In this document: piece after piece, positions 61,571-64,000 of the stretch
How positions within the stretch are numbered: the stretch's first letter is position 1
How the letters are laid out: each line of letters starts with the position of its first letter
Made by a program: the position numbers and the translations under genes
Assembly (NCBI GenBank): GCA_021736205.1
Contig: JAIPGF010000001.1
Location: 85,573 to 149,572 of the forward strand
DNA from: Candidatus Izemoplasma sp.
GTDB lineage: Bacteria > Bacillota_I > Bacilli_A > Izemoplasmatales > Izemoplasmataceae
Reading direction: 5' to 3'
DNA length: 64,000 bases
Notes under the pieces: model-generated
Told to the model about the DNA's origin: nothing
The model's database searches: none
What the model saw: the letters and a program-made list of their open reading frames with translations, nothing else

Positions 61571-62898
61571 TATAACACCTCCAAGCAATCAATGAATGCA
61601 TCTATTTCGGCTTGTGTACGTTTTTCGGTTGCGCTAAAGAGTAAGTGTTGTGTTTGGTCTTTATTATAGTCACCTAAATGTAGACCACTTGTGAAGCCGT
61701 TTTTGTTTAGATGTTGTTGTAATGTAACAATGTCTAATGTTGTTTTTACCACAACGTCTTTGAAAAATTCTGCGTCGTAAACCGCTTCAAAAGTATCTAG
61801 TTTGATCAGTTTATTATAAAGATAATGTGTGTTATTGATAGATATTTGTTGGGCTTCTTTCAGTCCTTTTTTGCCCATTACAGCACTGTAGACGGTGACA
61901 AGTAAAGCAAGTAAACTTTGGTTAGAACAAATATTAGAGTTTGCTTTTTCACGTCTAATGTGTTGTTCACGTGCTTGCAAGGTTAAGACAAATGAACGTT
62001 TATTATCGGTGTCTTCGGTGACACCACAAATACGTCCTGGCATTTTACGCATCAGTTTTTTTGTGGTTGCAATGTAGCCAATGTATGGTCCCCCATATGA
62101 AAGAGGCACGCCGAGTGCTTGGGCATCGCCTACGGCAATGTCTGCACCAAAATCACCAGCGGGTTTTAATAAACTATTGGTTGATATATCACTATTGACA
62201 ATTAAGAGCCCTTTTGTTTCATCAAGTACTGAGCGGTATGGGGTTAAATCTTCTATAATGCCATAAAAGTTAGGAGATTGCACAATCACGCCAGCGTGGT
62301 CTTTAGAGTTTTTTGTTGTGAAATCTTTGATAGATGTTTGACCGTTTTCTTCTTTAATATAGTCAACTTGAATATCCCGGTATTTAGCATATGTTTCAAT
62401 CACCTTTTTAATGTTAGGATTCAGTGTGCTTGAAACAAGTATTTTTTGACGTTTCTTTTTAGCAGTTGCCATAAACATAGCTTCCGCTGTTGCGGTTGCT
62501 CCATCATACATTGATGCATTGGCAACATACATGTTTGTCAGTTCGGTAATAATTGATTGATATTCAAAAATATACTGCAATGTCCCTTGCGAAATTTCTG
62601 GTTGATAAGGGGTATACGCTGTTAAAAACTCCTGTCGTTCAATGATGTGTCTGATGACACTTGGTGTGTAATGATCATACGCACCTGCACCGATGAAAGA
62701 AATCAGTTGTTGGTTTTTATTGGCTAATTCATTAAAGCGTTGATAGATTTCTAGTTCACTATGTGAATGTGGTACGTTAAATTCAAAGTCTTTTAATTTT
62801 TTGGGTATTTCAAGAAACAAGTCATCGATGTCTTTGACACCGATAACTTGTAACATTTCTTTTATTTCTGCTTCTGTGTGAGGGATGTATTTAAACAT
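61570..62898 (-). CDS. gcvPA: Glycine decarboxylase subunit 1 (P-protein, N-terminal part)
   Basis: Partner of GcvPB. The 442-residue protein begins YIPHTEAEIKEMLQVIGV, has FIGAGAYDHYTPSVIRHI, YTPYQPEISQGTLQ and RICGVTEDTDNKRSF, all family marks. It follows gcvH by nine bases. It lacks the PLP lysine, as expected for this half. Confidence 0.95.
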   Translation of the reverse strand: MFKYIPHTEAEIKEMLQVIGVKDIDDLFLEIPKKLKDFEFNVPHSHSELEIYQRFNELANKNQQLISFIGAGAYDHYTPSVIRHIIERQEFLTAYTPYQPEISQGTLQYIFEYQSIITELTNMYVANASMYDGATATAEAMFMATAKKKRQKILVSSTLNPNIKKVIETYAKYRDIQVDYIKEENGQTSIKDFTTKNSKDHAGVIVQSPNFYGIIEDLTPYRSVLDETKGLLIVNSDISTNSLLKPAGDFGADIAVGDAQALGVPLSYGGPYIGYIATTKKLMRKMPGRICGVTEDTDNKRSFVLTLQAREQHIRREKANSNICSNQSLLALLVTVYSAVMGKKGLKEAQQISINNTHYLYNKLIKLDTFEAVYDAEFFKDVVVKTTLDIVTLQQHLNKNGFTSGLHLGDYNKDQTQHLLFSATEKRTQAEIDAFIDCLEVL

Positions 62899-62907
62899 TG
62901 TTATCCC

Positions 62908-63285
62908 TTACTCGCAGATATCCTCATACTCGCCGGGTTTAAGCAACTCATCTAATTCATTTTTATCTTCTAGCTCAAGTTTTAAAATCCAGTTTTCATA
63001 CGGATCTTCGTTTAGTAATTCAGGACTATCTTCTAGATCGTCGTTTACTTCTAAAACGGTTCCTGTGAGGGGACTCAAGATATCACTGGCTGCTTTGACA
63101 CTTTCAATTGCACCGAGTTCTTCATCTTGTTCAACAGTCATATCAACTTCTGGTAATTCAACAAATACGATTTCACCTAGTGAATCTTGGGCGTAATCGG
63201 TGATACCAATAAATGCAAAGTCGTCTTCTACTTTTACCCATTCATGGGAATTTGTGTACAGTAATCCTTCTTTAATTTTACTCAT
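62908..63285 (-). CDS. gcvH: Glycine cleavage H-protein
   Basis: Lipoyl carrier of the system. The 125-residue protein has HEWVKVEDDFAFIGITDYAQ and the lipoylation site GAIESVKAASDIL (Lys64). No lipoate ligase or synthase gene is in the window. Start follows GGAGGTAAAAAA. Confidence 0.96.
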   Translation of the reverse strand: MSKIKEGLLYTNSHEWVKVEDDFAFIGITDYAQDSLGEIVFVELPEVDMTVEQDEELGAIESVKAASDILSPLTGTVLEVNDDLEDSPELLNEDPYENWILKLELEDKNELDELLKPGEYEDICE

Positions 63286-63299
63286 TTTTTTTACCTCCG

Positions 63300-64000
63300 T
63301 TATTTTTTATAATTTTTATTGTAGAATCGTTTTTTACGGACTACAACTTGTTTCCGTTTTGTTCTAATTTGAACTTCTAATTGTGTCCCTAATTTATCAT
63401 AAGGACGATCAATCAACGCTAGTGCAACAACTTTTTGTATTGAGGGAGATTTATAACCCGTCGTAATAGTTCCTACTTTTTTATCGCCTTTATATACAGT
63501 GTATCCATGGCGTAATATACCACGGTCTTTTAACTCCAGTCCGCATAGACGTCTTTTTGTCTTTTCTTGCTTTTGTTGTTTAAGTGCTTTTTTACCGATG
63601 AAGTCTTCTGCTTCTAGTTTAACAGCAAAGCCATACCCAGCTTCTAAGGGCGTAATGTCTTTTGATAATTCATTGCCATAAAGGGGTAAGGTTACTTCAA
63701 AACGTAAGGTATCTCTTGCGCCAAGACCAATGGGAGCAATATCATCTTTTCCAACATCAAGTAATTTTTCAAACAGCTCTTTAATATCATCGTGTGTACC
63801 ATAAATCTCAAATCCATCTTCTCCGGTATAACCGGTGCGAGAGATGAGCATGAGTTTGTCATTTACGGTAACTGTTTGACTGTGGAAAAACGGAAAAGAT
63901 GAAAGATTAAAGGATGTGAGTTGTTGTAAGATGGTTTCTGCTTTGGGTCCTTGTAAAGCAAGTTGTGAAAAGTTTTCACTTTCATTTGTTACTTTTGTAT
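63300..64000 (-). CDS. gcvT: Glycine cleavage T-protein (aminomethyltransferase), 5' end outside window
   Basis: Transfers the aminomethyl carbon to tetrahydrofolate. The visible 233 codons include NFSQLALQGPKAETIL, LISRTGYTGEDGFEIY and IGLGARDTLRFEVTLPLYG, with the folate Asp/Glu motifs; the C-terminal domain ends near 63300. The reading frame stays open to base 64000, so the N-terminal third is missing. The ATG at 63851 is internal, not the start. Confidence 0.94.
   Translation of the reverse strand, partial: TKVTNESENFSQLALQGPKAETILQQLTSFNLSSFPFFHSQTVTVNDKLMLISRTGYTGEDGFEIYGTHDDIKELFEKLLDVGKDDIAPIGLGARDTLRFEVTLPLYGNELSKDITPLEAGYGFAVKLEAEDFIGKKALKQQKQEKTKRRLCGLELKDRGILRHGYTVYKGDKKVGTITTGYKSPSIQKVVALALIDRPYDKLGTQLEVQIRTKRKQVVVRKKRFYNKNYKK

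Overview
This is a low-GC, gene-dense bacterial chromosome segment. Gene content and order are those of a Firmicutes-type genome. Stretches match the classical Bacillus order: recJ-apt-relA-dtd-hisS-aspS-tcdA, hrcA-grpE-dnaK-dnaJ, mtaB, phoH-ybeY-cdd-era-recO-glyS-dnaG-sigA-trmK-nif3, and lspA-rluD. Some usual neighbours are missing: prmA and rsmE after dnaJ, and dgkA between ybeY and cdd. TGG is used for Trp and TGA as a stop, so the mycoplasma code does not apply. The low GC, compact operons and missing genes suggest a reduced Firmicutes lineage or a free-living relative of Mollicutes. That placement is inference from style and gene content.

Layout. 1-1249: Y-family UvrX-type polymerase, cut by the window edge. 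1578-8007: one long operon (msrA, psuK, psuG, dCMP deaminase, Lon-like PDZ protease, small membrane protein, lspA, rluD, zinc phospholipase C-like). 8138-13830: hisS-aspS under a T-box riboswitch, then an AI-2E-type exporter, a membrane protein and tcdA. 13819-23630: a Fic-like winged-helix protein, nadC, argS, recJ, apt, relA, dtd, a frameshifted acetyltransferase and an intact one. 23703-28148: parE-parC. 28274-29512: plsY, a YneF-type protein and a small ferredoxin. 29556-38853: the replication, transcription and translation cluster. 38924-44978: mtaB and the CIRCE-controlled heat-shock operon. 45114-48032: MBL hydrolase, ROK glucokinase, rpmG and ispG. 48054-58749: a type IV pilus locus. 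58797-64000: the glycine cleavage operon with its own lipoamide dehydrogenase.

The most distinctive region is the pilus locus. A minus-strand operon runs from a VanW-like anchored protein through pilB, pilC, major pilin, pilD, pilM, pilN and pilO. It is divergent from a plus-strand operon of two E5-containing minor pilins and one large pseudopilin that lacks Glu5 and has a beta-repeat ectodomain. The last looks like a pilus-tip (GspK-like) subunit. No retraction ATPase is in the window. Sigma-A-type promoters can be read for both divergent operons, and the major pilin has a third of its own.

Other points of interest are a pseudo-Fic DNA-binding protein with a degraded catalytic motif, an acetyltransferase gene broken by two one-base homopolymer contractions, pseudouridine breakdown genes in one operon with a pseudouridine synthase, a Cys/Asp-rich tail on HisRS, and an orphan nadC.
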